Assembly: GCA_026874595.1 (NCBI GenBank)
Contig: CM049310.1
Location: forward strand, 37,837,558 to 37,901,557
Direction: 5' to 3'
Length of the DNA: 64,000 nucleotides
Source of the DNA: Sipunculus nudus
Lineage: Eukaryota; Annelida; Sipuncula; Golfingiida; Sipunculidae
Shown: positions 49,995 to 61,510 of the stretch, one piece after another
Layout of the letters: each line of letters starts with the position of its first letter
How positions within the stretch are numbered: position 1 is the stretch's first letter
The notes under the pieces: model-generated
The model's database searches: none
Told to the model about the DNA's origin: nothing
The model's input: the letters and a program-made list of their open reading frames with translations, nothing else
Made by a program: the position numbers and the translations under genes

Positions 49995-50360
49995 GCTTCT
50001 GTGGCTCAGGGGTAGAGCACAAAATTAAAAGATAGTGAGTTCGAATCTCAGCCGCGGGGGTGAGATTTTCACGGTCGACCCTCACCAGGAGTTAGCGCTA
50101 TACAGGCCAAATGTGGGGGCCGTGCTCAACGGCCGTGTTGCACTCACAACGATTGCCGCATCCGGGGGTTCCTCGGTGGTATGACCGAGCTATGTTGAAA
50201 ATTTCACATCCAGAACCTGCAGCTGCAGTAGTCACCGGGCTTGGTTAACACAAGAATATAACATGAGGGGAAGCCTGTGACACTACCCTGTCACGCGGTT
50301 CGAAACCGGAATGGAATTTGCAGATGTCCATATATTTAGTTACCTCCAACAAAAAAAAAA
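49995..50360 (+). mobile_element. tRNA-derived SINE, copy 1
   Basis: The head 'tggctcaggggtagagca' (A-box-like) and 'gagttcgaatctcag' (B-box) show a tRNA-derived promoter. The body continues through a 'tcgaaaccggaatggaattt' tail region to an A10 run at 50351-50360. The head and the 'tgagattttcacggtcg' segment match copy 2 at 55959. It is not a functional tRNA gene, because no acceptor stem closes. Confidence 0.8.
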
Positions 50361-51651
50361 GTACTAATAACTCTACCTGACTTTGCCTTTCTCTTTAAGA
50401 TACATTACCTAAATACTCATTGGCTTAAAAAAGTAAGAACAATAAATAAATCTACCGGAACCTACCACTGACTTCTTAAGAATTTTAACAAATTTGCACC
50501 GGAGTCCATCAGTGACTTCGGAAGAAATTGACCAAAATTTGCAACATTTATTTAAATGGAATTGACCTAAATAATCGGAATTAATGAAGAAAATACCCCA
50601 ATTGTATGTATTTTTAACAAAATATATATTTTCTTTTAATTATTTTTTTTTGTATTTCTTTGGAAATACCCGCTGTTACTAAAGGATGGACCAAAGGAAA
50701 GTGGCTGGCTGAAATATCAAGTTCCTTAATGTTTTTTTGTAACCCGCTTCCGTAGAACGGGGGATATGATTTGGGTTTGTCTGTCCCTACAGTCTTTCCG
50801 TCCGTCAGATTTTCGTTTCCGTGCGATAACGTTCCCAAATATTATCCGATATCATTCAAATTTGGGTAACTGATTGCTCTCATGCATATTTTTTTGGGAT
50901 TGGTTTTGCTGTGTTGTCTAAATATATTTTATCACCAGCTTTAAAACCAAAGAAATTCCCCTTTTGTTCCAAATTCACAACAAAAATGTTGACATGTTGA
51001 GACATTTTCAGGGGAAAATAAAAACTAAAACACTGAGAAGGCAAGCATAATATCACAGTAAGCTAAAATAACAAGAGGATAAATTCCACGATATGCTTGT
51101 TTTGCGACCCATTTGCGTTAATGTTGATGGACCGAGAATAGCAACTTCCCGGCACAGCTAGAGAGTACATTCCTCAATGGTACACGTCCCATGTCTATGG
51201 TTACGTGTGGTATTTTTTAGAAAACAGTGATGTCACAAACATGTCACAGTGGACAGTCGTGTATGCCTACAGTTGGTTGATGTCATTAGCTTGCCTGGGT
51301 TGTTTTGCTCATATTTTGCTTAATTGTCTTTATACGAATTCAGTGCAAGGTAAGGAATTAAATGTTTTAGGCAGACTGCCGGCGGAATAGTTCCTGCAAC
51401 CTTTACTGCTTCATTGTATGAAAAATTATCCATGAAAAAAATATGCGGACACGGATCCTGGGACGGACTGAATATCAGTTCGCGCTTAGACTCCCGATGA
51501 TAGAAAATTTCATTGCATTATTGCAATCATCACTCGCCATTTATCAAATACTCGCCTTTGTGTGTTTAGATGGATGGTATAACAGTTCAGTTATGAAGTC
51601 AAGTGAACTCGGTTTATGTTGTTTTAAACACACTTGTTATATTTTTTTCAG
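50361..51651 (+). other. Intron L-M remainder, includes a probable dispersed repeat
   Basis: Around 50735-50870 ('aacccgcttccgtagaacgg', 'tctttccgtccgtcag') looks like the head of another dispersed mollusc-type repeat, based on style only. The rest is AT-rich with nothing recognised up to the 'tatttttttcag' acceptor. Confidence 0.45.
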
Positions 51652-51870
51652 GAGAAAGATTAAATGATTTCATGGTCGAAGTTGGAAACTTTCTGTCCTC
51701 CATAAGTGGGGTTCAAGGTAGTATCTGCATCAGAAACACAGGGGCGCTGCCCACCGGGTACAAGAAAAGACTGACCTGTTCCGCCACCACAAAGGGCAGA
51801 TTTGTTCAAATCCGGAAGATTGGGTACGGAATCCTGACTCTCTGTGAGGTGTCGATTTGGGCGAGACCGA
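51652..51870 (+). CDS. Exon M, F-type lectin domain, part 2
   Basis: Acceptor 'tatatttttttcag', donor 'agaccga|gtgagt'; 219 bp, phase 1 at both ends. It starts with ERLNDFMVEVGNFL, so the split Gly codon rebuilds 'RADCCGERL' with exon L and supplies the last Arg of the fucose-binding motif. It then gives SICIRNTGALPTG, KRLTCSATTKGRFVQIRK and LTLCEVSIWA, the standard fucolectin C-terminal strands with their Cys. Confidence 0.95.
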
Positions 51871-52334
51871 GTGAGTGATAACCAGGGTATTCTAGAGTTT
51901 TGTAGTAATGTTATCCAGTTAACTTTTACTAAACATCAAGTATATATTCCCTTCATTAAGGACGAGAAGAACATTAACTTTGGTTTATTTATGAACAGCC
52001 AGAACTCCATCAGAGTGGCCATGTCTTTAGATTTGACAGAACCTGGCTTGAACACTGCATTTCATGTCCACATATTTACCTTCCATTTCCCGGTTAAACG
52101 GAAATGAAACAAAGTGTGAAGTTGAGGACGGGCGATCATTTTGAAACTTTGATTATTTTAATCAAGAAAATATCCGTCAACGTTTGTTAGTTCGGTTTGC
52201 TGTGATGTTTGACACAGATGCCAAAAACACGTGCAATTTCTCCAATAAGACAAAAATAAGAGAACATTTAAATATAATAATGTCCTTTCTTGATTAAATT
52301 GGGTTTCGTTCATGTTTGCCTTTTGCTCTCTAAG
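51871..52334 (+). other. Intron M-N, no feature seen
   Basis: AT-rich intron between 'gtgagt' and the acceptor 'gccttttgctctctaag'. Open frames here are not supported by any motif. Confidence 0.55.
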
Positions 52335-52472
52335 CACCACCTACTTGTGACAAGAAAACAGAGAAGGTCGACTGCAAGTACAGTGAGCAGGATTGTGAGA
52401 AGAACGGCTGCTGCTGGGACGCGGGAGGTTCTCCGCAGTGCTTCACATTCAAGACTGACATCACAACTGAAG
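52335..52472 (+). CDS. Exon N, P-type (trefoil) domain
   Basis: Acceptor 'ttttgctctctaag', donor 'actgaag|gtaagc'; 138 bp, phase 1 at both ends. It encodes PPTCDKKTEKVDCKYSEQDC followed by EKNGCCWDAGGSPQCF. The six Cys with the internal CC, 'GCCWD' and the closing 'P.CF' are diagnostic of a trefoil domain. The domain is carried by a single symmetric exon. Trefoil domains are typical of secreted mucosal proteins. Confidence 0.94.
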
Positions 52473-52604
52473 GTAAGCTGAAACACATGATCGCTGCATA
52501 GAAAACACCTAAAAAAAGGAGGTTATTGCTTGAACATGTTATATTTGTGGGAAAACATTAAAGTACAAATATAATTCTTAAAAGAAATAAGGCAATATAT
52601 TCCA

Positions 52605-53171
52605 TTTTTAGCTCAGCTGACTGTAAGTCATCTGAGCTATAGCGATCACTCTTTGTCCGTCGTCCGTCCGCCGTCCGGCCATCCGGCCATCCGGCCTTCT
52701 GTCCGTTAACAAGGCACAAATCATAACCGCTGGACCGGGAATCTTCTTACTTTACATCCAGAGAGGTCCATGAAAAATCTCCGTGGAAACCTGAAATTAA
52801 GTCTCTGTTACCCATATCCTTCAAGCTATAGGACTCCAAAATATCCCTCAGATCAATGGAAAATTTGATACAAAAGCTCAAGTATCTTAACAAGTAATCC
52901 AGAGTCCACCATGCTTCTTTGCATGGATATTGACCATTAAGTGTTTTTATTAGTTTCTGCAGACTGGTGGAGCCACCTGTATTTTTTTTAAAGTTTACGC
53001 ATTGTTTCTCTTTTTCTGCGATATATTAATACAAACACAATCTCAGCCTGTTTGTTAATCTGTTTGATGCTTCAGTTGAATGGTTATATACTACCATTCA
53101 GATGATAAAATTTCCTTTTGCAAATCTCTTCCCAGTCAGCTGAGCGTCATGACCCATGGGTCACTTGTTAT
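52605..53171 (+). repeat. Dispersed repeat, full-length short copy
   Basis: Starts 'tttttagctcagctgactgt', continues with 'ctgagctatagcgatcactc' and a 'gtccgtcgtccgtccgccgt' tract, and ends 'gcgtcatgacccatgggtca' plus 'cttgtt'. It has the same head, single body unit and tail as the expanded copy at 30945-35344, so it gives the unexpanded structure (~560 bp). Confidence 0.8.
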
Positions 53172-53369
53172 AATCTAAGTAATAAAGACTAAAAACCAAA
53201 TATTTATTACAATAATTTAACACGAACATAACATTATTAGGTGGAATTTGCTGCTGTTGTGGTGTTGTTGAAATGTTGTTCATATTAGTAATAAACTAGG
53301 ATTGATAATTCGATCTGGTAAAAATAATGAACTAAGTAAGAATTCTTGGTGGATTAATCCTTATCGCTA

Positions 53370-53418
<49 letters not shown>

Positions 53419-54567
53419 AGTTTATGGGTATGCGAGGTACACCATTGTTTTTAATAAGTATTCTGTTACTACTAACATAAATTTGTTGGTGAAGAAAGTA
53501 GGCTAAATACCTGAGTTTAGACCGTTTATATAAATCACTTAACGATTAAAGTGGACTGCTTTATCTAAATCAGGGGGACAGTGTTACATCGGTACATGCA
53601 CAAGCCATCAATAACCCATTAAGCTTATTTAGATGCGCTGATTGGGCCATTTGTTATTCTTCACAGGCGAACAAACGATACATTTCAAGTTTTCCTCGAA
53701 ATCACATTCAGTAATTTGGAAAATATATTTTCTGAATTTCGTTTTTCTACTTTTCAGTTAAAAGAGGTAAATTTCGGTTCTCCGATTTAATTTCGGAAAA
53801 CGAATTTTCGGGAAAACGAGATACGGTTCTACTACCCAAACACACACACACATATTATGGAACATATTTTTATCAAGGTTAATTACGGGTACAAGGGGAG
53901 GTATCCCCACCCATATTGGGAATTTTTTTTATTATGCAATGTAAAGAGTGCATTTTGAGGCTATTTTCACCATATAAATATTAGGATTTTCTGTTCCTGA
54001 AAAACTGTTCACTTATGTCTTTGCCTTATGAAGTCAAACTTTAGAGAAATTCAACATTTAACATTTATATTTCGTCAAAATTTCAGTCGATTTTAATATG
54101 TTAAAATCAATATCCAAAGGCGCATGTACTATTAAAACTTGCAGAAAAATCTTTTAAATGTAATGCTCGGAGTAAAATTGATATGTTGAAATCTTATGTT
54201 ATACATTGCATTTTACCGAGGTCCGTGGTCTCGACAGCACACAGGACTCCTAAGAGCACAACAGGTAGCGAGTTCGTGTATACCGGTATCACCAGAGGAG
54301 TCCTAAGATTGTTCACGGTCAACCGAAAACAGGGCCTGGTGCTCCACTGTTGTTCTACAGCTGTTCATAAATATCCTCATCCTAGCCTTTTGAATGTGAA
54401 AATAATAAACTGCACATAACTTATATAAAATCTAATTGTTAATTAATAGATTTAATCACGAAAATTGGGAAATTAGATAAAATAAGACATATCGCAGCTC
54501 GATGGAGGGCCGCGCGTCGAAGGCGTCCTCTCTGGATCCGCCGCTGATAAGAAAGGCAATTTAATGC

Positions 54568-54569
<2 letters not shown>

Positions 54570-54638
<69 letters not shown>
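54570..54638. repeat. (AT)n microsatellite
   Basis: Uninterrupted A/T alternation of ~69 bp, the longest in the window. Confidence 0.95.
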
Positions 54639-54639
<1 letters not shown>

Positions 54640-54991
54640 CTCTGAAGAAAAACAACACTGTTAATTCACAACAGACTGTTTCACGGGATGCGACCCGATC
54701 ATCAGGTGAATGTGGTTAGAAACCTATATATATATATATATATATATATATTAGTATAAAACTAAGTGAATTCCGAAAGGTCGGCGAGGACTGGATGCGA
54801 CCGGCGGGGGGGGGGGGCATGGCCCCCTGCGGCCCCCCTTGGCTACGCCCCTGCCTTCCTTCAGGTTTTATTCTCTGGCAATAATAACATAAAACAAAAT
54901 GAAAACTGCTTTGTTCCCAAATTTATCATCAACTCTAACAACTACTGAGGCCAATATAAATCTAAACATCTCGAAACAGATTACAGCGTTT

Positions 54992-55487
54992 CATTTTTAA
55001 CTCACCTGAATGAAAGTCATCTGAGCTATAGCGATCACCCTTTGTCCGACGTCCGTCTCTCCGTCTGTTAACCAGGCACAAATCGTAACCACTAAACCTA
55101 GAATCTTTTAACTTGACATGAAGGGAGGCCCATGAAAAGACTCATTGGAAATCTGAAATTAGGTCTCTGTATATTTTCCATACTTTATGATTTTTTTTGT
55201 TTTTGTTTTTTTTACCTCCAATGAAACTGTCAACTGTTAACATTGCACAATACCTAACCGCTGGACCTGGAATTTTCTTACTTGACATCAAAGGAGGTTC
55301 ATGAATATATCTCTGTGGAAACCTGAAATTAGGTCTCTGTTACCGATATTCTCCGAGCTATGGGGCTCAGAAGTAACCCTCAGGATGATTAAAAATTTGA
55401 TGTTAATTATATTTCAAATATATCTTAAAATACACTCTTTTTATTTTCAAGTTCAGCTGAGCGTCATGGCCCATGGGCCACTTGTTT
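54992..55487 (+). repeat. Dispersed repeat, second short copy
   Basis: Head 'tttttaactcacctgaatga', 'ctgagctatagcgatcaccc', 'gtccgacgtccgtctctccg'; tail 'gcgtcatggcccatgggcca' plus 'cttgttt'. Same family as 30945-35344 and 52605-53171. Confidence 0.8.
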
Positions 55488-55721
55488 ATCAACAGTTTCT
55501 CAGATATTTTGACAATTTACAATTGTAGCAAATGAACCTGAGCACATTGGGAAAATAGTTTTCGGACAAGTCTTTCTGTATAAAAGCTTTGTTCAAAAGT
55601 TACCGAGATATTATTTCCCACAGGTTACTTATATAAATTGCAGAAACATGGTTGCAACGAATGTAATCCGATCAATTTGAACTGTTAGTATAACCTTACA
55701 CTTTATTTCATATAATTGCAG

Positions 55722-55929
55722 ACTGTACCGATTCCCTTTACAATCAGCACTTTGACACAAAGGTAACTTCATCATCACATCGTACAGACGACTTTGGTGG
55801 AGATTTCAGTTCGCTACGTTCCCGACTTAACACAAAACAAGAAATTAAAGATGGCTACAAGCACGGAGGATGGTGTGCCGGCAAGCAGGACCAACACCAG
55901 TATATCCAGGTGGAATTCCCCGAGGTCTG
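55722..55929 (+). CDS. Exon O, second F5/8 type C domain, part 1
   Basis: Acceptor 'catataattgcag', donor 'gaggtctg|gtaagc'; 208 bp, enters in phase 1 and leaves in phase 2. It encodes CTDSLYNQHFDTKVTSSSHR, then LNTKQEIKDG and GGWCAGKQDQHQYIQVEF, the opening half of a discoidin domain (first Cys, S-S-S, R.N.......GGW.......QYIQV.F). An extra Cys is present after GGW. Confidence 0.92.
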
Positions 55930-55958
55930 GTAAGCAACCTTATAGTCCATAATAAACC

Positions 55959-56270
55959 GGCTTCTGTGGCTCGGGGGCAGAGCACAGGACTCAAAGCCGG
56001 GTGGTCGTGAGTTTAAATCTGTGCCAAGGCGGTGAGATTTCCACGGTCGGCCCCCACCTAGGGTGAGCGCTCTGGGAATGCTGTGCCCCTACAACCGTGT
56101 ATCACTCACAAACGAGTGCTTCCTTGGTGTGTGTGTGTGGGGGGGGGGGGGGCAGCAGTGGGGATGATTACACACCGGTTCTGGGTGACACAGGATACAA
56201 AACAAATATGATAGAAAGTGAATGCTGAATGTAGTCCCAAAACGAAATGGAACTCTGCATATGTACATAC
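55959..56270 (+). mobile_element. tRNA-derived SINE, copy 2
   Basis: Head 'cttctgtggctcgggggcag', B-box-like 'gtgagtttaaatctgtgcc', then 'ggtgagatttccacggtcgg', matching copy 1 at 49995. The tail 'aatggaactctgcatatgta' is also shared. Like copy 1 it lies in sense ~30 bp after an exon donor. Confidence 0.78.
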
Positions 56271-57292
56271 TAAGATTAAGAATTAGATACGAGAGCAGAA
56301 AAAAATTGGATTTTGATTTCGGTTCCCGCCACCAAAAATATACAAAATAGTTCAGTTAATAATAAAAAATTCTCCACTGCAAGCGTGTCGAAAACGTCTC
56401 TTCCAACCTGGATTTTACAGCGAGTATCCGACGCTCGCAACATAAAAACAGCGTATTCAATGTTATATTCGACAGGTATTCAATTAGCTTCTCTTGTTTG
56501 CACTCATAGCGCATGCGCGTTAATATTCTTCCTATTAGGCATGCATTGTGGAAATGGTAGGAGACACGCAAACAATAAATACGTGTTCACAAGTGCTGCG
56601 TTGATGAGAACATCCGTTTTACCGAATTCATAACGAATCTACATGCTGAGGCAGCAAAATGGGTTTTCATACCAAATTAATCAAGATGTGTTGTGGACAC
56701 GGCTTTTGTTTATATTTCTGATTTTATACTCAACATATAGTAAGTTAAACAGACTGTTGCATTTATGCGCAATTTAGGTTCTCTGATCTAATGCATGTTT
56801 TATTACGGGAAAGACGCCAGCAATGGGCGTTGCCAGAAGTAGAGTCCTCATGCCTGATAGGCATCAGGAATTTGAATTTGAATAATCAGATATTCGCTCA
56901 CCAACCTCTTCTTATTTGATTTGATGTTCATTAACATTTTACCATATCTTTATGAGTTATCTGAGCAATTTGATAGAGTATTGACCTTGGATAGCTTCAC
57001 ACGTTAACTGATACATGACAGTACAAGCAATAATGAATGACAATGCCAATACAAATGTAATCAGTGTGTCTTGTGATTACTGGACAGAGGGTAATAGGAG
57101 GCCACTTCAAGGTATGATACTACTTATTTATACAATATGTTTCCAACCATTGCAATAAATTTCATGTTAAAAAGTACTTTGCAGCCGGATGTTGCACTTT
57201 GTAATTCCTGTTGCCAACTTATAGCTGTAGACTTATCTTATGGGTCACTCTAAGGAACTAACAATAGAATAATAATTTCAATGAAATTTCAG
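56271..57292 (+). other. Intron O-P remainder, promoter-like CpG-bearing stretch
   Basis: Mostly AT-rich. Around 56370-56580 there is a local rise in CpG, with a 'gcgcatgcgc' palindrome at 56509-56518 (the consensus of NRF-1 sites) and 'cttcctatta'. Nothing coding is recognised. Confidence 0.45.
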
Positions 57293-57398
57293 GACAATAA
57301 GGAAAATAACTACCCGAGGGGCTCAAGGCAATGAAGACTGGGTGAAATCATACAAAGTTTATTATAGTTATGACGGGGTATATTGGAACACTGTAGGG
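57293..57398 (+). CDS. Exon P, second F5/8 type C domain, part 2
   Basis: Acceptor 'caatgaaatttcag', donor 'gtaggg|gtaagt'; 106 bp, enters in phase 2 (the split codon gives Trp) and leaves in phase 0. It encodes TIRKITTRGAQGNEDWVKSY, then YYSYDGVYWNTV, the central strands of a discoidin domain (i..i.trG......wVk.y.v.yS.DG..W). The exon ends at the same position in the domain as exon J. Confidence 0.92.
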
Positions 57399-57612
57399 GT
57401 AAGTTGTTTACTTTATCAACAATATTCTAAAATGTATGGAAAAAATCATATACACGAAGAGTAATCTGAAAGCAAAGAAGAATTTGAACAAATATCTGGA
57501 CTAAAAGTAAATATAGATAAAACTGTAATGACCAATGACACCTTTAGCTAATGAAAAAGAAAATTTTGAAAGACTAGGTCTTCAATGGTGCACTGAGCCA
57601 ATTAAGATTTAA

Positions 57613-57668
<56 letters not shown>
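57613..57668. repeat. (AT)n microsatellite inside the LINE
   Basis: A/T alternation of ~56 bp that splits the reverse transcriptase remnant. Confidence 0.95.
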
Positions 57669-57673
<5 letters not shown>

Positions 57674-58275
57674 CTGATTGGAGAAAGATGAAAGATATTA
57701 ACTATAAAGAAATACTTTGTAAAATTAAAAGAATAATAAATATATGGTCAATGCGCGGAATGTCACTATCTGGAAAAATTGCTATCTTAAAAACACATAT
57801 CCTGTCACAATTCATTTATGCACTACAGGTACTACCAAAACCATCTGATATATGAAATACGATATAGAATCAATTATTTTGGAAATTGATTTAGGGTAAA
57901 CAAGAAAAGATTAAACGAAGCATACTTATTGCACCTATTGAAAAAACTGGATTTGATATGATACACTTAAAATCTAAAATCGAAGCTTTAAACATAGTCT
58001 TGGTTAAACGTTTTCTGTCTGGTCCTTGAGACCAAGGTTGGAGACAGATAGTTAATAAACAACTTAAAAGAATTGGCTCTTATATATTTAAATGTAATCT
58101 TAGGTCAAATGATACAATCGATTTTGATAACTTATGTAACCGCTTTTGGAGAGATGTTCTAGAAGCATGGTGTAAATATAACTTCAAGAATGTTTACACT
58201 CCTGATGAAATTTTAAATCAAGAGTTGTTTTATAATTGTATCCGCCATAACAGAGTTTTGCGGATACTATGTTTT

Positions 58276-59217
58276 TAGCCCATCGCCGCCGCGGCCGCGT
58301 AGGTGTCCGGAGAACTCCTCCGTAACCACTGGGCGGAATTTTACGAAACCCGGGATTATGTTCGGGTCACATGTGAACTGCTGCGCCCCGATTTTGTTTT
58401 GACCTCTGACCTTTCCTCTGCGCTCTGCGTCGATCTTTGCGTCTGTTTTGACACATTAACCCACATATCTCGGGAACCGTTTGACCGATCAGGAAAAAAA
58501 ATTGCACAAATGTAGCCCTTGGATAGCTTTATAACATACATAAAAATGTTGGCGCCACCTGCAACCATTTTTGCACAGCGTCCATCTGTTCATTTGCCTT
58601 GGGATAAAATCACTCAAATCTCTGCATTGGTTCGACTTATCCACCTGAAATTTCGCATGTGTATACATCCTGGACAGCTTTCTTGATTTTATGACAGGTG
58701 GCGCCACCTACATTCAAATTTACGCTGCAGACGTCCAAGCTCATAACTCGGGAACTTTTTGACCGATTGGGCCAAAATGTTGCATGTTTATAAATCTCAC
58801 ATATCTCTTTATCATAGCAAAACTGGTGGCGCCACCTGCAACAGTTTTTGCCCAACGTCCGTTTGTTTGTATGCCGTGGGATACAATCACTCATATCTTT
58901 GCAGTGGTTTGACGTACCTGCCTAAAATTTTGCAGGTTTATACATTTTGGATAGCTTTCTGGATTTTGTGGCAGGTGGCGCCACCTACATTCACATTTAC
59001 GCTGCAGACATCCAAGCTTATATCTCGGGAACCGTTTGACCGATTGGGCCAAAATTTTGCATGTGTACAGATCTCACATAGCTCCACCTGCAACCATTTT
59101 TGCACAGCTTCCGCCTGTTTGTCTGCCGTGGGATAAAATCACTCAGATCTCTTCAGTGGTTTGACTTTTTGCATATGTATACAACATTGACAGTTTTTCT
59201 GGATTTTGTGATAGGAT
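58276..59217. repeat. Nested repeat with ~279-bp tandem units inserted in the LINE
   Basis: The sequence from 'cccatcgccgccgcggccgc' to 'gattttgtgatagg' interrupts the LINE reading: ILCF before it and CTDPFKTIDKW after it are both LINE-like. Three units are marked by 'ctcgggaaccgtttgaccga' at 58468, 58748 and 59026. Each half-unit carries a palindrome such as 'aggtggcgccacct' (58696-58709, 58973-58986). The open frames on both strands are repeat by-products. Boundaries are approximate to a few bases. Confidence 0.75.
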
Positions 59218-61249
59218 GTCTGCACTGATCCTTTTAAAACTATTGATAAATGGACTAGAGAAATGCAGTGCAACTGTCAAGATTTTGTATATGAAGCCTT
59301 TAAAATTTTAAAAATATCACAATATCAGAAATATTAAGAATGTTTTAATTTAAACTAATTCACAGGACCATAACTCTCAATCCACTGTTATTTAAAATAG
59401 GGAAAGCAAGTACTGTGCTCTGTTCACTTTGTAAACTAGAGAAAGAAACAATCATACATCTGTTTTATAATTGCAAGAAAATACAACCCATTTTTATTCA
59501 AATGAAAAATTGGTTGATAAGTAAACACATACCAGTGACAGAAAATGTTTTCAGTAAAATATCTATTATTTTTAACAATTTTAACAACCCTCTTATAAAT
59601 ATGCTTATATTAATATTTAAAAGATGTATATATGTGTGCAAATGTAATGAAATAAGGCCAAACTTCAGTTATTACAATCTATGCTGAACAGATATATACC
59701 ACAGAAAGAAATATTGCTCACAAGAAAGGAAATAAATCAAAAATGGAATCCACTTTTCCAAGGAAACATTGTTTCATGCAATTTAAATTAACTTTGATGT
59801 ATGGTATACTGTTTACCATATTCTTTTTATATGGCATGTTATTATTTTAATGCTATTCAGACTTTATATAAAGAGACCACTGTTTTGCTAAGTTCAATGA
59901 TTAGTTTCAAACATGAAAGGTTACCATTCAAGGTGTAATTAAAACATCCCGAAATTACACAATATGTCGCTGAAATTTGTCTCATTATATAAATATCACT
60001 ACACCAACATGTATTTTGTAATTGTATAAGGTTATCGTTTCTTGCTTATAAATGCTTTTGTTTCAGTTGTGATGTATTTATGTTATAAATGTCAGTGTGT
60101 TGTAAAAAAAAAAGAATGAATTTTAACGTTCCCCACCTAAGCAGCTGGATCCAGTAATAACTAATTATAATCGTGAAATATAGAACCTATGTTTATAGTC
60201 GTTCGTATGTATAAGTGTGTGTTTCTCTGTTGGTGATTCTGTACTCAAAGATTAGGGGCTACAGTGTTTAACGCAGATGATCGTCCATTCTAAACCTCAT
60301 AAATTCAGATCCTGTTCGGTCTGAATCTGGACAAGAGCACTTCATCCTTTTTATTTTATATGCTTGTTGAAATAGTATAAAAACATTTTGAGATCAAAAG
60401 TCAAGATGTAGAAAATATGATAATTTGAAATTACGCATTAACATATAAATTGAATGTTACCCGCCCGTACTTTTACTGGCATAACCTCTGGTTTGTCTAG
60501 CATTTTTCGCAATATTGACATTTTTATCTCATCTGTGAGCTATAGCCATAATGCGACGTTCGGCTGTCGTGTTAACACTAACAGACCTCAGCAGTTCCCG
60601 AAATTGTCGTATCAGTTAAAAAAAGGGCCAAGGAAACAAGTGGCCCAACCTACATTTTGGGTGATTTTTTGTGGGTCTTGGGTTTTACGAGGTCATCAGA
60701 AATTACACGCATTTCAGTACCGTTACCTCCTATGCAGTAATAGTGTAACTAATAAATATGAAAGTAAGCGCATCATCCCCAAATATATCCCTGTCATCAT
60801 GTAAGTTTGAAGAAAATTTGACTAACCAATATTAAAGAAACATGTCGGACACACTGTTATTTTGGCCCGGGCCTGTTTTGTGCCATTTTTCATTAAAGTT
60901 AGACATAATATATACATTTTCTAAGCAAAAGTAATATGGAAAGTTTCATGGATATTTAGAAAGTTCTGACGCCTCATAGTTTATGTAGGTAATGGCCTGC
61001 ACTTGTTCAGAATCGATTTTGGGTTATTTATTTTGCTTGTCACCAGGTTGTTGCCGTTTTCTTAACCCTTTTATTATTGTATTAATTTAGTGTGATCAAA
61101 TTTTAAATTTCTCCGGTCATGTATACCAGTAAAGATCTCAGGATTTGCTCTTGAATAAATGTTTTTATGTTCAGTTATATTCAGTTTTTCCGTAATATCA
61201 ACAAACTACTGTTGTAGGGCCTTAGCTCTTCGTGTATTCTTGTGACCAC

Positions 61250-61510
61250 TCGGCTGTAGATTTTCCGCGGAATCTGCAAAAAATCCACGGATTTCTGCGG
61301 ATTTCCTAGTATAAGGACTGCGGCATTTTTCCGAAGATTTATAAAACTCTTCGGAAAAAGCATCAAATCCTAAATCTTCGGATTTCTTTGACAGTTTTTG
61401 CTCTTTTCGGCGGATTTCTGCCACAGTTTCCGCACTTTTCCGAGGATTTCTTCCGCACTTTTCTGCAGATTTCTTCTGCAGTTTCCACGGATTTTTTTTC
61501 TGCAGTTTAA
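61250..61510. repeat. Imperfect simple repeat based on 'cggatttctgc'
   Basis: Repeated words 'ccacggatttctgcggattt', 'tcttcggatttctttgac', 'tttccgaggatttcttccgc' and similar, with an irregular 11-30-bp period. The minus-strand Lys/Ser-rich open frame of 102 codons is a by-product. Confidence 0.7.

Larger units (their letters stand above)
52473..55721 (+). other. Intron N-O: two dispersed repeats, long (AT)n tracts, unique sequence
   Basis: Contains two short copies of the repeat family seen at 30.9-35.3 kb (listed separately) and (AT)n tracts at 53375-53415, 54570-54638 and 54725-54752. A G11 run with GC-rich flank lies near 54805-54850. No exon is evident; the small open frames lack motifs. 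Confidence 0.55.
57440..60113 (+). mobile_element. L1/Tx1-like LINE, 5'-truncated, broken, with a nested insertion
   Basis: The C-terminal half of a non-LTR reverse transcriptase is readable in pieces: ISGLKVNIDKT near 57490, YKEILCKIKRIINIWSMRGM with SLSGKIAIL and SQFIYALQVLPKPSD at 57690-57850, and NRFWRDVLEAWCKYNFKNVY at 58137-58200. After the insertion, the terminal zinc knuckle CSLCKLEKETIIHLFYNCKK follows at 59420-59480. Stops and an (AT)n expansion at 57613-57668 interrupt it. It ends in an A10 run at 60104-60113, as L1-like elements do. It lies in sense within the last placed intron. The 5' boundary is approximate. Confidence 0.82.

Noticed and set aside
49995-50060. A tRNA gene (A-box and B-box-like words)
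   Set aside because: No cloverleaf acceptor stem closes, and the same head with the same downstream body recurs at 55959, so it is a SINE.
58303-59136. Protein genes in the open frames around 58.3-59.1 kb
   Set aside because: Both strands show open frames that repeat with the 279-bp unit; they are repeat by-products.
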